From Pedobacter foliorum (GTDB lineage Bacteria > Bacteroidota > Bacteroidia > Sphingobacteriales > Sphingobacteriaceae), in the NCBI RefSeq assembly GCF_013266735.1, contig NZ_JABSNU010000001.1:248001-312000 (forward strand): a DNA stretch of 64,000 bases. Reading direction: 5' to 3'. A program made the position numbers and the translations under genes. Below are positions 8,639 to 17,823 of this stretch, piece by piece; within the stretch, counting starts at the first letter, position 1; each line of letters begins with the position of its first letter. The notes under the pieces are model-generated. The model was not told where the DNA came from, searched no databases, and saw only the letters and a program-made list of their open reading frames with translations.

Positions 8639-9127
8639 ATGAAGAAAACAGAACAACAGAAATTACCGGAAATCAGTTTAGATGGCAAAGACCACGAAAT
8701 ACTGAAACTTATTGAGTCTAACAGCAAACTTACGGTCAGGGAAATTGCTGCGCAAATTCATTTGAGCCCTACACCAACGCACGACAGAATAAAGCGATTA
8801 GAGAAAAGTGGTGTTATTAAGCAGTATTCGGCTATTCTCGACAAGCGTTTGGTTGGCAAAAGAATGATTGTTCTGTGTATGGTTACTTTAAGAGAACATA
8901 ACAAAAAAGCCGGGGCTGTTTTTGTAAATGCGGTAATGGGCTTTAAAGAGGTGATTGAATGCTACAATATTTCTGGGGACTTTGATTTTATGCTCAAAAT
9001 TGTTGCTGAAGACATGGAAAGCTATCATACTTTCTTCGTCGATAAATTAACAGAGGTTGAGGGGATAGGCCAAACAAAGAGCGTATTTGTAATGGATGTA
9101 ATTAAAGAAACCCATAATTTGATGTAG
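8639..9127 (+). CDS. Lrp/AsnC family transcriptional regulator
   Basis: 162 residues. The N-terminal winged HTH (LDGKDHEILKLIESNSKLTVREIAAQI, then SPTPTHDRIKRLEKSGVI) is followed by the RAM/AsnC ligand-binding domain (VLCMVTLREHNKKAG, ECYNISGDFDFMLKIVAEDMESYHTFF). The SGDFDFMLKI segment is the diagnostic family core. These proteins form octamers that sense amino acids or related small molecules. Divergent placement next to the MFS exporter suggests it controls that pump and itself. It ends 6 bases from the convergent hybrid kinase gene. Confidence 0.9.
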   Translation: MKKTEQQKLPEISLDGKDHEILKLIESNSKLTVREIAAQIHLSPTPTHDRIKRLEKSGVIKQYSAILDKRLVGKRMIVLCMVTLREHNKKAGAVFVNAVMGFKEVIECYNISGDFDFMLKIVAEDMESYHTFFVDKLTEVEGIGQTKSVFVMDVIKETHNLM

Positions 9128-9133
9128 CTTGTG

Positions 9134-11521
9134 TTAAATAAGCTGATGTTCTTCTGATTGTTGCTGCTCTATAGCATATTGCGACACCTTTTTAAACAGT
9201 TCTTTAGGAAGAAATGGCTTTATAATATAGTCGTCGATACCAACAGCTGCAATCTGCGTTTCTATTTCGGTGGCAAGGTTTGCTGTAAGGGCAATTATCG
9301 GCTTGGTTACACCTGTTTTTCGCATCTTTTTGGCCGCTTCATAACCATCAAGGATTGGCATTTGCAAATCCATCAGTACAATCCTGTGTCTTGAGTCGTC
9401 ATATTTATGAAGGGCTTCAAATCCGTTTGAGGCAACATCTATTGTAGCTCCCCAACCTTCAAGATATCGTTGCGCAACAAGAACATTCATTGGGTTGTCT
9501 TCTACCAGCAGAATGCAGATTCCTTCAAAAGGTTTCAGGTTTTCATTAACGGGCTCTAAGTTGTAGTTGATTTCATTTATTTCTTCGCCCTTTTCAAAAG
9601 TCTGCTCAAAAAAGAATGTAGAACCTTTGCCTTCAACACTTTTTAGATATAAGGTAGAATTTTGCAATTCAAGAATTCGTTTGGATATAGATAGACCAAG
9701 TCCAGTACCTCTTGGACCGTTAAATTCCGAAGAACCGGCTTGTTCAAATCTCTCAAAAACCAGCCCTTGGTTTTCTGTTGATATTCCAACTCCGGTGTCT
9801 TTTACCTGAATGGCAAGGGTAATTGTGGTTTTGGCTTGAGATACCACAGTAATTGAAACATCTACGGAACCTTTGTCAGTAAATTTAATCGCATTATGTA
9901 CAAGGTTGGTTATTACCTGAGATGTTCTGGTAGGATCGCCAATTACCTTGTTTTGCAAGGCCTTATCTATGGTTAAATTAAGCGCTAAACCTTTTTCTTT
10001 TGCAGCTAGCTCCAAACCCCTAACTACATAGTTGGCTATGGTGGTAACGTCCATCTCAACGTGTTCAATTGATATTTTACCGGCCTCAATTTTATGATAG
10101 TCGAGAATATCGTTTACAATAGCCAACAGGTTATTGGCCGAAAATAGCAATACATCAAGGTGTTCTTTCTGATCTTGGGTAGGCTTGCTTTTTAGCAGTA
10201 AATGGCTCATTCCTATTACCGCATTGAGCGGTGTCCTTATTTCATGACTCATATTACTTAGGAATTCGCTTTTAGCTTCAAACCCTTCTTCGGCTATTCT
10301 TTTGGCATTTTTTAAAGCAAAGGAAACTCTGTGTGACAAGGCTAGAGATTGAAGGAAGAAGAAGGAGATATAACAAATAAAAGTAACCAGTTGATAGGGT
10401 GGAATAAGTGTCCAGTAATGAAGTAAAGAGATGGCAAATACCGGAAGCAATGTAAAGGAGCTCATTAAAGTGTAAATTGCACCTGGTCTATTTCGTCTGT
10501 ATGCCTTAATATATACGTATGGAACATATAGTAAGCTAAACAGCATTACCAGCAGAAAAGGGGTTATCAATTGGGTAAAATACAAGGGAGGTAAGCACAG
10601 TGTGGCTAAACTAAATATCCCGCTTATTGTATAAATACCTTTAACCACAAAAGGGCGGATATCTTTGGGGTATAGGTGGAGAGTATAGAGCGAAAACAAC
10701 GCAATGCCAATAAATAAAGTCAGGTACTCTAATCGAATGGTAAGGTGCCAACTAATGTTAGGTATAATGGAGTGCAGTACATAAGTATCTGTACCTATTA
10801 TTCTATAACTATAGATCAAAGAAAAGAGGGCAAATAGTATAATGGTTTTATCTCTTTTCCCAAGCAGATACAGTCCGATGAAAAAGAGCCCGCCCATAAT
10901 CATACAGCCGGTTAGTATAAGATTTATTGAAGCAGATTGTTTTTCATGAAGCAGTACATGATCTCTATCGCCAATTATAAACGGCGATTTCACTCCCGCC
11001 TTACTATGTGAAAAATTTGAAACTTGTAGCAATAGACGTAAAGTGTCTATACCGGGGGGCACTACAACTGTGTGACGTTCCCAATAAGGTACGGAACTTT
11101 CATTATTTGTACCAACAACTCCATTTGAGGCCTCTAATTTATCATTGACATAGAGCTTGTAGGAGGTGTAAGCTTCGGGAACCGCAAGTAGTAGTGTTTT
11201 TCTGTTTTTAGGTAGCAGTACAGTTACCTTATACGTTGCATATCCGAATGATGGATATGATTTTCCATCAATATTTTTAGTCCAGTCATATGGAAAATCG
11301 ACCAGTACACTGCCTTTAGTTGTGGAATCCTGAGGACTCAAAAGCTTGTTCCAGTAAAATTCCCACTGGTTATTTAATTCTACGCTTTTGGTTAACGATT
11401 GATTGGTTAGATCTATTACTGCTTTTGAACTTGGTGGGTGGCTATTATTGGCAGCAAGAGACTGAAAGCAGCCTGTTATAGCTACTGCAAAGATTAGGAG
11501 ATAAGGTTTTTTAAACCACAT
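9134..11521 (-). CDS. 7TM-DISM hybrid sensor histidine kinase
   Basis: 795 residues from the ATG at 11521; a TTG ten codons upstream is less likely because the ATG gives a proper signal sequence (MWFKKPYLLIFAVAITGCF). Domains in order: an extracytoplasmic jelly-roll-like domain (about 40-190, with WEFYWNKLL and TYKVTVLLP typical of 7TMR-DISMED2), seven membrane helices (about 200-400), HisKA with MSHEIRTPL (His about 426), HATPase_c with NLVHNAIKF and GTGLGLSI, and a C-terminal receiver with LMDLQMPILDG (Asp about 718) and a KPF lysine. The ectodomain family is linked to carbohydrate-like ligands. The lactonase operon lies divergently next to it, so control of that operon is possible but unproven. 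Confidence 0.9.
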   Translation of the reverse strand: MWFKKPYLLIFAVAITGCFQSLAANNSHPPSSKAVIDLTNQSLTKSVELNNQWEFYWNKLLSPQDSTTKGSVLVDFPYDWTKNIDGKSYPSFGYATYKVTVLLPKNRKTLLLAVPEAYTSYKLYVNDKLEASNGVVGTNNESSVPYWERHTVVVPPGIDTLRLLLQVSNFSHSKAGVKSPFIIGDRDHVLLHEKQSASINLILTGCMIMGGLFFIGLYLLGKRDKTIILFALFSLIYSYRIIGTDTYVLHSIIPNISWHLTIRLEYLTLFIGIALFSLYTLHLYPKDIRPFVVKGIYTISGIFSLATLCLPPLYFTQLITPFLLVMLFSLLYVPYVYIKAYRRNRPGAIYTLMSSFTLLPVFAISLLHYWTLIPPYQLVTFICYISFFFLQSLALSHRVSFALKNAKRIAEEGFEAKSEFLSNMSHEIRTPLNAVIGMSHLLLKSKPTQDQKEHLDVLLFSANNLLAIVNDILDYHKIEAGKISIEHVEMDVTTIANYVVRGLELAAKEKGLALNLTIDKALQNKVIGDPTRTSQVITNLVHNAIKFTDKGSVDVSITVVSQAKTTITLAIQVKDTGVGISTENQGLVFERFEQAGSSEFNGPRGTGLGLSISKRILELQNSTLYLKSVEGKGSTFFFEQTFEKGEEINEINYNLEPVNENLKPFEGICILLVEDNPMNVLVAQRYLEGWGATIDVASNGFEALHKYDDSRHRIVLMDLQMPILDGYEAAKKMRKTGVTKPIIALTANLATEIETQIAAVGIDDYIIKPFLPKELFKKVSQYAIEQQQSEEHQLI

Positions 11522-11728
11522 TTGAACGTTTGAGCAAATAATTGAGAACAATTGTTATCCTACTATAAAAAAATCCCAGTGTAGAGGTCATAAATATACA
11601 AGTTTCAATCTTATCTATTAAACTTATGTGAATATTTGTTTCTCTATTCGATTTGTTACCTTATTTACAGAATTGTATTGTATATATTTATGGTTTAACA
11701 ATGAACTAATCAGATATAGATTTTTAGT

Positions 11729-12619
11729 ATGGTAAATATAACAGGGGCGGCGGTACTGCATCCTTCGGGCTGTATATTGGGCGAGAGCCCTATGTGGCAT
11801 AATGAGCGAAATAGCTGCTTTTGGGTAGACATTGAGGGCTGTAGTATTTATGAATACAGCATGCTTAATAAAAGTTGTCGCCAGTACCAATTGTCTCAGC
11901 GTGTATCATTAATAGTTAAAAGCAATGTTGCTGATGCGCTTATTTTAGGCATGCAAGGTGGTGTTTCCCGTTTTAATTTAACAACTGAAACCTTATCTTT
12001 TATTACCACAGAACTTAATGCAGATTGGAAAACTTACCGATGCAATGATGGCGGTGTTGATAATATGGGCAGGTTTTGGATTAGCACAACTGATTTAAAT
12101 CATAAAGCAGATGCCGGCGCTCTTTATTGTGTAGATGAAGAGTTTGTGGTTACTGAGAAGCTTGGTAAATTATCCATTTCCAATGGCATGGCGTGGACTG
12201 CCGACAACAAACGGCTGTTTCATACCGATAGCGTTTCGAGAGCTATTAAATCTTATTTCTATGATGAGCAGACCGGTGATTTGGAGTTTGAGCGTGTGGC
12301 TGTTCAGATTCCCGTTGAAAGTGGAATACCTGATGGTATTGCCCTGGATGCCGAAGGTAAACTCTGGATAGCTTTATGGGGTGGGTATGGTGTTGGCAGG
12401 TATGATGTGGATAGTGGCGAAATGTTGTCGTTCATAGACATACCTGCTCCTTATGTTAGCAGTTGTGCGTTTGTTGGCGAGGCTTTAGACCGGTTAATTA
12501 TTACTACAGCAAAAAAAGAAATGACGGAAAGTGATCTTAATGAATTTCCGCAAAGTGGTCATATATTTATAGTAGAACCCGGTGCAACAGGTCTGCCGGT
12601 TTTTAATTGTGCCTTATAA
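11729..12619 (+). CDS. SMP-30/gluconolactonase-type sugar lactonase
   Basis: 296 residues, the usual size of SMP-30/regucalcin lactonases, with no signal peptide. Family landmarks are LGESPMWHNERNSCFWVDI (with the metal-binding Glu), NDGGVDNMGRFWIST, ISNGMAWTADNKRLFHTDS and IPDGIALDAEGKLWIALWGG (with the catalytic Asp). The likely reaction is hydrolysis of a sugar-1,4-lactone to the aldonic acid using a divalent metal. It is first in an operon with a sugar-acid dehydratase (10-base gap) and an SDR (39-base gap), so it should act between sugar oxidation and aldonate dehydration. The exact sugar cannot be read from the sequence. Confidence 0.87.
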   Translation: MVNITGAAVLHPSGCILGESPMWHNERNSCFWVDIEGCSIYEYSMLNKSCRQYQLSQRVSLIVKSNVADALILGMQGGVSRFNLTTETLSFITTELNADWKTYRCNDGGVDNMGRFWISTTDLNHKADAGALYCVDEEFVVTEKLGKLSISNGMAWTADNKRLFHTDSVSRAIKSYFYDEQTGDLEFERVAVQIPVESGIPDGIALDAEGKLWIALWGGYGVGRYDVDSGEMLSFIDIPAPYVSSCAFVGEALDRLIITTAKKEMTESDLNEFPQSGHIFIVEPGATGLPVFNCAL

Positions 12620-12629
12620 TTGATATAAT

Positions 12630-14342
12630 ATGGAAAAAAAGCTACGAAGTCAGCAATGGTTTGGTAAAAAAGGTAAAGACGGTTTTATTTATAGAGCCTG
12701 GATGAAAAACCAGGGTATTCCTGCTGATGAGTTTCAGGGCAAACCTGTTATTGGTATCTGCAATACATGGTCGGAACTTACCCCATGTAATGCGCATTTT
12801 AGAGAGCTTGCCGAATCTGTAAAAAGAGGGGTAATTGAGGCAGGTGGTTTTCCGGTTGAGTTTCCGGTGATGTCGTTAGGCGAAACGCTGATTAAACCGA
12901 CAGCCATGCTTTATCGCAATTTGGTAAGTATGGATGTTGAAGAATCCATCAGGGCAAACCCTATAGATGGTGTGGTGTTGATGTGTGGATGCGACAAAAC
13001 AACCCCTGCGCTTGTTATGGGCGCCTGTAGTGTGGATATTCCTGCTATTGTGGTTTCGGGCGGTGCCATGCTGACCGGTAAATTTAAGGGTAAAAGTATA
13101 GGCACAAGTGATATCTGGAGGTTTTCTGAGCAGGTAAGATCAGGAATCATGTCCGAAGAGGAACTGAATATGGCTGAAGCCGGGATGTGCAGGAGCAGAG
13201 GACATTGCGCCGTGATGGGTACAGCTTCTTCTATGGCGTGTATGGTAGAGTCGTTAGGGCTTTCTTTGCCTGGCAACGCAGCAATACCAGCTGCTGATGC
13301 TTCTAGAAAGGTGCTTGCTCAATACTCTGGTCGGAGGATTGTGGATATGGTTAGGGAGGATTTAAAGCCATCTGACATTTTGGTGCGTAAGGCTTTCGAA
13401 AACGCAATAAAGGTAAATGCCGCTATTGGTGGTTCAACCAATTTTGTAATACACTTGTTGGCCATTGCAGGACGAGTAGGTATACCATTGACTATTGATG
13501 ATTTTGATCGTTACTCTAACGGAATACCGCTTATCGCCAATCTGCAGCCTTCGGGAGCGCATTTTATGGAAGATTTGTATTATGCAGGAGGTTTACCGGC
13601 GGTAATGAAAGAGATGGAACGCTTTTTAGAAGGGGAGTGTATTACTGTGAATGGCAGAAGTATAGCTCAGAATTTAGAAAGGGCAGAGACTTTAAATCAA
13701 GAAGTTATTGCTTCTGTTGAACAACCATTTAAATTAGATTCTGGTGTGGCGGTATTAAAAGGGAATCTTTGTCCGGAGGGCGCTATTATTAAGCCTTCTG
13801 CTGCTGATGCCCGCTTAATGCAGCATACCGGCAAGGCTGTAGTTTTTGAGAACATTGAAGACTATAAGCTTAGAATTGATGATCCGGAGTTGGTTGTTGA
13901 TGCAGATAGCGTTTTGGTGCTTAAAAACACCGGTCCTAAAGGTTATCCCGGTATGCCAGAGGTTGGCAATATGGGTTTGCCTAAAAAGATGCTCGATTTA
14001 GGTGTTACCGATATGGTACGTATATCTGATGGCAGAATGAGTGGTACCGGCTTTGGAACAGTGGTGTTACATGTATCTCCGGAAACTGCCGAAAACGGAA
14101 CTATTGCCTTGGTTAAGGATGGAGATAGGATTGAACTTGATGTAGCAGGCAGAAAGTTAAGCTTACTGGTATCTGATGAGGAGCTTGATAAGAGACGGGA
14201 AGGGCTTGCTGATCCTGTAAATCAGTTTAAGCGGGGATATGCGAGGTTGTATGTAGCGCATGTTGAACAGGCTCATTTAGGTGCTGATTTTGATTTTTTA
14301 AAGGGTAACTCAGGGAGTGAAGTATTGCGCGATTCGCATTAG
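12630..14342 (+). CDS. IlvD/Edd-family aldonate dehydratase (L-arabinonate/D-xylonate type)
   Basis: 570 residues. The closest remembered relatives are pentonate dehydratases: the start (KLRSQQWFGKKGKDG), VLMCGCDKTTPALVMGA, MGTASSMACM, GGSTNFVIHLLAIAGRVGI, GPKGYPGMPEVGNMG, SDGRMSGTGFGTVVLH and the C-terminal DFLKGNSGSEV...DSH all follow the L-arabinonate dehydratase pattern rather than the branched-chain amino-acid enzyme. Three conserved cysteines (Cys53, Cys121, Cys193) would hold the [2Fe-2S] cluster, and a Mg2+ site is expected. The product would be a 2-keto-3-deoxy sugar acid. It lies between lactonase and SDR genes; no ilvBNC genes are near, which also argues against a role in valine synthesis. 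Confidence 0.88.
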   Translation: MEKKLRSQQWFGKKGKDGFIYRAWMKNQGIPADEFQGKPVIGICNTWSELTPCNAHFRELAESVKRGVIEAGGFPVEFPVMSLGETLIKPTAMLYRNLVSMDVEESIRANPIDGVVLMCGCDKTTPALVMGACSVDIPAIVVSGGAMLTGKFKGKSIGTSDIWRFSEQVRSGIMSEEELNMAEAGMCRSRGHCAVMGTASSMACMVESLGLSLPGNAAIPAADASRKVLAQYSGRRIVDMVREDLKPSDILVRKAFENAIKVNAAIGGSTNFVIHLLAIAGRVGIPLTIDDFDRYSNGIPLIANLQPSGAHFMEDLYYAGGLPAVMKEMERFLEGECITVNGRSIAQNLERAETLNQEVIASVEQPFKLDSGVAVLKGNLCPEGAIIKPSAADARLMQHTGKAVVFENIEDYKLRIDDPELVVDADSVLVLKNTGPKGYPGMPEVGNMGLPKKMLDLGVTDMVRISDGRMSGTGFGTVVLHVSPETAENGTIALVKDGDRIELDVAGRKLSLLVSDEELDKRREGLADPVNQFKRGYARLYVAHVEQAHLGADFDFLKGNSGSEVLRDSH

Positions 14343-14381
14343 AACTTGTGTTTAATAATTCGCATTAATTAAGAAACTATT

Positions 14382-15158
14382 ATGATGACTTCAACAGCAT
14401 TTGCAAATAAGACGGTAATTGTAACCGGTGCCGGACAGGGCATCGGATTTGAAATATGTAAGCAGCTGGCATCCAGGGGCGCTACAGTTTTATTGAACGA
14501 TATAGATGAGCTGCTGGCAAATGAAGCAGCGCACACGATTAAAGAGGCAGGTGGAAATTGTATGGCCTGTGCAGGTGATTCCGGTGACAAGGAATTTATT
14601 CAAAGCATGGTTGATCTGGCCGTTCAAACATCTGGCAGTTTGGATGTTGTAATCGCTAATGCAGGTATTACTTTATTTGGAGATTTCTTTACTTATCCTC
14701 AGGATTCGTTGTATAAGGTTTTGCATACAAATCTGGGTGGTACGTTTTTTCTGGCTCAGGCAGCAGCTAATCAAATGAAAACTCAGCCTAAAGGTGGTTC
14801 CTTGTTGTTTACTTCATCTGTTACCGCGCATCAGGCGCACAAGGATTTAGCTGCATATGGGATGACTAAAGCTGCCCTTGAAATGCTTGCCAAGAATTTG
14901 GTATTGGAGCTTTCTCCTTTTAGGATAAATGTAAATACGATTGCGCCCGGTGCAACGTTAACCGAGCGCACTTTGGATGATCCGAATTATGAAGCGGTAT
15001 GGTCCAGGATTACCCCAATGGGCAGTCCGGCTAAAACTATTGATATTGCCAATGCAGCTTTGTTTTTAGTGTCTGATGGCGCAAAACATATAACAGGGCA
15101 GAGCTTGGTAATTGACGGGGGCTGGAGCGCGATAAGTCCTTCGCCCACTGAAGTTTAA
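14382..15158 (+). CDS. Short-chain dehydrogenase (probable sugar dehydrogenase)
   Basis: 258 residues, classical SDR: TGAGQGIG at 15-22 for NAD(P), NAG (IANAGITLFG), a catalytic Ser region (LLFTSSVTAH), YGMTK with the Tyr-Lys pair near residue 157, and a C-terminal GQSLVIDGGWS as in glucose-1-dehydrogenase-like SDRs. An Asp after beta-2 (LLNDID) suggests NAD+ preference. In this operon it most likely oxidises an aldose to its lactone, the step before the neighbouring lactonase, but oxidation of a sugar acid or a ketone reduction are also possible. The gene ends 5 bases from the convergent barrel receptor gene. Confidence 0.85.
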   Translation: MMTSTAFANKTVIVTGAGQGIGFEICKQLASRGATVLLNDIDELLANEAAHTIKEAGGNCMACAGDSGDKEFIQSMVDLAVQTSGSLDVVIANAGITLFGDFFTYPQDSLYKVLHTNLGGTFFLAQAAANQMKTQPKGGSLLFTSSVTAHQAHKDLAAYGMTKAALEMLAKNLVLELSPFRINVNTIAPGATLTERTLDDPNYEAVWSRITPMGSPAKTIDIANAALFLVSDGAKHITGQSLVIDGGWSAISPSPTEV

Positions 15159-15162
15159 TGCC

Positions 15163-17601
15163 TTACATTCTGCCTTTTTCTTCATCCAATGCATTGTTTT
15201 TGTGCTTGCTTTTGCGTGTAAACGTATCTTTACCAAAGCGATAAGTGAGTGCCAAACCAAAGCGCTGGGTGTCAGATTCATTGGTTTGAAATGAGTAAGC
15301 ACGATCTAATCCAACAGATCGGTTTTCGTATACCCATGAATGAAAGATATCATCCATGTTGATTCTGATGCTTCCTTTATCTTTCCAGATCTTCTTCTGA
15401 ATCCCTGCGTTCACTCTGTACATTCCGGATGTAAAAGTTTGGCCATTTAGATCTCTGCTGGCATAATAGCTTCCAAGTTCAGCACTCCAGCCTTTTTTAA
15501 ACTGGAATTGGTTGTATATGCCAATTCTTGCCACATAAGTACTTGGATCAAGCTTTTTACCATAAGCCATACCATCCAATCCCATTTTGGAAAATTGAGG
15601 TTCTAAGTAGAACGTCCACCATTCTGCTGGTGTTATGGTGATACTGGTATTGAGCAATAGCATATAACCAAAGGCTACGTTTTCAGGTTTTTTAATAAAC
15701 ACATCATCTACCACCTGGGTGGTTTGGAAAATTACATCAGTAAATCTGTTGTAGCTTAAGCCCATTCTAAGGAGTTGTTTGTATTGATACTTAAGTTCAT
15801 AACGAAACTGGTATTGAGGCGTTAACAGTGGATTGCCTGAAGAATAAGAGTATTTGTCTTTAAAGAATACAAACGGATTGAGGTATTGATAATTTGGTCT
15901 GTTTATTCTTTTGCTAATGCTAAAATTTAACGTGTTTCTGCCAACTGTATCGAACTTGTAGTTTAAAAATAGGCTAGGGAATAGCTGTGTATAGTTTTTG
16001 GTAAACTGGCTTTGCTGAACGATTTCATTACCTAACTGATTCCCTTTAGATTGTGTGTTTTCTAAGCGTAATCCAAATTGGATAGAGAGATATTTCCATC
16101 CTTTTTGAGCATTGATGTAAGCAGAGTTGATGTTTTCTCTGAATTTGAAGTGATTGGATTGGCCATTGTCGATAACCGGTCCTTGCTCGGTAATGTTGTA
16201 GTAATCAGATTTGTTGTCGTTATTAACGAAACTAGTTTTAAAACCGGCTTCGAACTTCGCATTATTTTTCATGGTTTGCACATAGTCTGCTTTAGCCGTG
16301 TATATGTTTATTTTAGAAGGTAAATTGTAAAGAAATTCATCGTTACTGATTGGAGCGCCATCAGGCTGATACAGGTTATTTATCAGTGATTGATTGCCTG
16401 TGCTCCGGTAATTTAAGTAATTGACATCAGCAGAGAGCTCTTTACCTGTTTTTCCAAATTTATGTAGGAAATTGATGTTTGAGCCTAAGTTTGTTCTGTT
16501 GTTGTCTCCGATGGTATTCCCTCTGCCAACATTATCTAACTGTCCGGCATTATAATTTCCGCTGTTGTAGTTCAGCAAGTCGTTGTTTTTGTTGTCATTT
16601 AAGTTAACCTGAAAACCATAGGTTGTATTTGGGCTAGCAGCGTAATCTAAGCCGATATTGGTGTTTAGCCCATTGCTTTTAAACTCCTGATTGTTTAATA
16701 ATGATACCGTTGATGTTGGTGTATTGTTCGTATCAAAGAAGCTTCTTGTCATGTTATCGTTGGAGTAGTTCTTTTCGTAGTTGTAGCCTACACTACCGAA
16801 CAAGTTGATCTTTTTATAGTTGTAGTTTAGGTTCAGGGCGTTGTTGTTTCTGCCATATTCTCCCTGAGAATAACCTGTAGAGAAACTTCCGATAAAACCA
16901 CCTATTCTGCTTTTTTTCAATTTGATATTGATTATAGCATTTCCAGAAGCATCGTAACGGGCAGGAGGGTTGTCCATCAATTCTATTTTATCTAGCAGAG
17001 CGCCGGGAAGTGATTTCAAGTAAAGAGAAAGGTCTTGTCCTGACATGTAGGTAGGTCGGCCATCAATCAATACCATTACTCCTGAGCGCCCGTTTAGTGT
17101 AATATCTCCGCTGGAATTTACTACGATGCCCGGTGTTTTTTCCAGTACTTCTAAAGTATTGCTGCTAGCGCTGCTAATCATAGCATCAACATTTACTACA
17201 GTCCTGTCTATTTCCATTTGAATTAATGGGCGCTTTGCCTTTATCACCACTTCGGCAAGCTCCGTGCTTTTAGCAGGAAGCATGATGATAACCGGAAGCG
17301 TAATGCCTTTGTTTTCCTCAATATGCAACGGGGAGGAGTTGAATTCTTTTTTTCCTACGGCGGTTATTTTCAATAGATAAGAGCCTTTATCTATATTGTT
17401 GAATTGGAATTTTCCATCTCCATCAGTAATTCTTGTGGTAATAGCCGCAGTATCTGTTGCTTTAAATAGCCGGACTGTGGCTCCGGCAATGGCTTCGTTT
17501 TTTGAATCTTTTACTGTTGAAGAAATGACACCCGGTTTTACTTGTGCAAACGACGTAAAGGAAATTATAAAGGCGAGAAAGAAAATGGTATATGTTTTCA
17601 T
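15163..17601 (-). CDS. TonB-dependent-receptor-like outer-membrane beta-barrel protein
   Basis: 812 residues. A signal peptide (ending FTSFAQ) is followed by a carboxypeptidase-regulatory-like beta domain (about 25-110, with GKFQFNNIDKGSYLLKIT), a plug-like domain (LEVLEKTPGIVVNSSGDITLNGRSGVMVLIDG is typical, here about 145-180) and a long barrel of the outer-membrane-beta-barrel-3 kind, with aromatic-rich strands to the C-terminus. The C-terminal end has extra charged residues after the usual aromatic strand end. No SusD gene is adjacent, so it is not a SusC pair; iron-complex, peptide or signal uptake are all possible. The LytS/LytTR pair is divergent, 222 bases away, and may control it. 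Confidence 0.85.
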   Translation of the reverse strand: MKTYTIFFLAFIISFTSFAQVKPGVISSTVKDSKNEAIAGATVRLFKATDTAAITTRITDGDGKFQFNNIDKGSYLLKITAVGKKEFNSSPLHIEENKGITLPVIIMLPAKSTELAEVVIKAKRPLIQMEIDRTVVNVDAMISSASSNTLEVLEKTPGIVVNSSGDITLNGRSGVMVLIDGRPTYMSGQDLSLYLKSLPGALLDKIELMDNPPARYDASGNAIINIKLKKSRIGGFIGSFSTGYSQGEYGRNNNALNLNYNYKKINLFGSVGYNYEKNYSNDNMTRSFFDTNNTPTSTVSLLNNQEFKSNGLNTNIGLDYAASPNTTYGFQVNLNDNKNNDLLNYNSGNYNAGQLDNVGRGNTIGDNNRTNLGSNINFLHKFGKTGKELSADVNYLNYRSTGNQSLINNLYQPDGAPISNDEFLYNLPSKINIYTAKADYVQTMKNNAKFEAGFKTSFVNNDNKSDYYNITEQGPVIDNGQSNHFKFRENINSAYINAQKGWKYLSIQFGLRLENTQSKGNQLGNEIVQQSQFTKNYTQLFPSLFLNYKFDTVGRNTLNFSISKRINRPNYQYLNPFVFFKDKYSYSSGNPLLTPQYQFRYELKYQYKQLLRMGLSYNRFTDVIFQTTQVVDDVFIKKPENVAFGYMLLLNTSITITPAEWWTFYLEPQFSKMGLDGMAYGKKLDPSTYVARIGIYNQFQFKKGWSAELGSYYASRDLNGQTFTSGMYRVNAGIQKKIWKDKGSIRINMDDIFHSWVYENRSVGLDRAYSFQTNESDTQRFGLALTYRFGKDTFTRKSKHKNNALDEEKGRM

Positions 17602-17823
17602 TACTATGGGTTTTAATGGTGATGAGCTTGTTGATTGATCAAATATTGCCTGTTCTTGCTAGCTCTGGAAAAAAATATGTTGTAACTTGGCTATTGGATG
17701 ATGGAAGGTGATTTTGGGGTGTTAAACAGTTTTGTACCCGGATATTGAGGTTCTGTCAATGGTTTTGACTTGTTCGTCAGTAAATATTTATTGATCCAAT
17801 GAACTTACCCAAATTTGTAGCCT

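Noticed and set aside
12911..13276. Minus-strand open frame of 121 codons inside the dehydratase gene
   Set aside because: It lies wholly inside a clearly coding IlvD/Edd gene and has the composition of a shadow frame.
12630..14342. Branched-chain amino-acid enzyme IlvD
   Set aside because: Its conserved stretches follow the pentonate dehydratase pattern, and it lies between a lactonase and an SDR gene with no ilvBNC genes nearby.
15163..17601. SusC-like receptor of a polysaccharide utilisation locus
   Set aside because: The barrel lacks a SusD neighbour and looks like the outer-membrane-beta-barrel-3 kind; the sugar genes nearby are for small sugars. No SusC/SusD pair is seen in the window.
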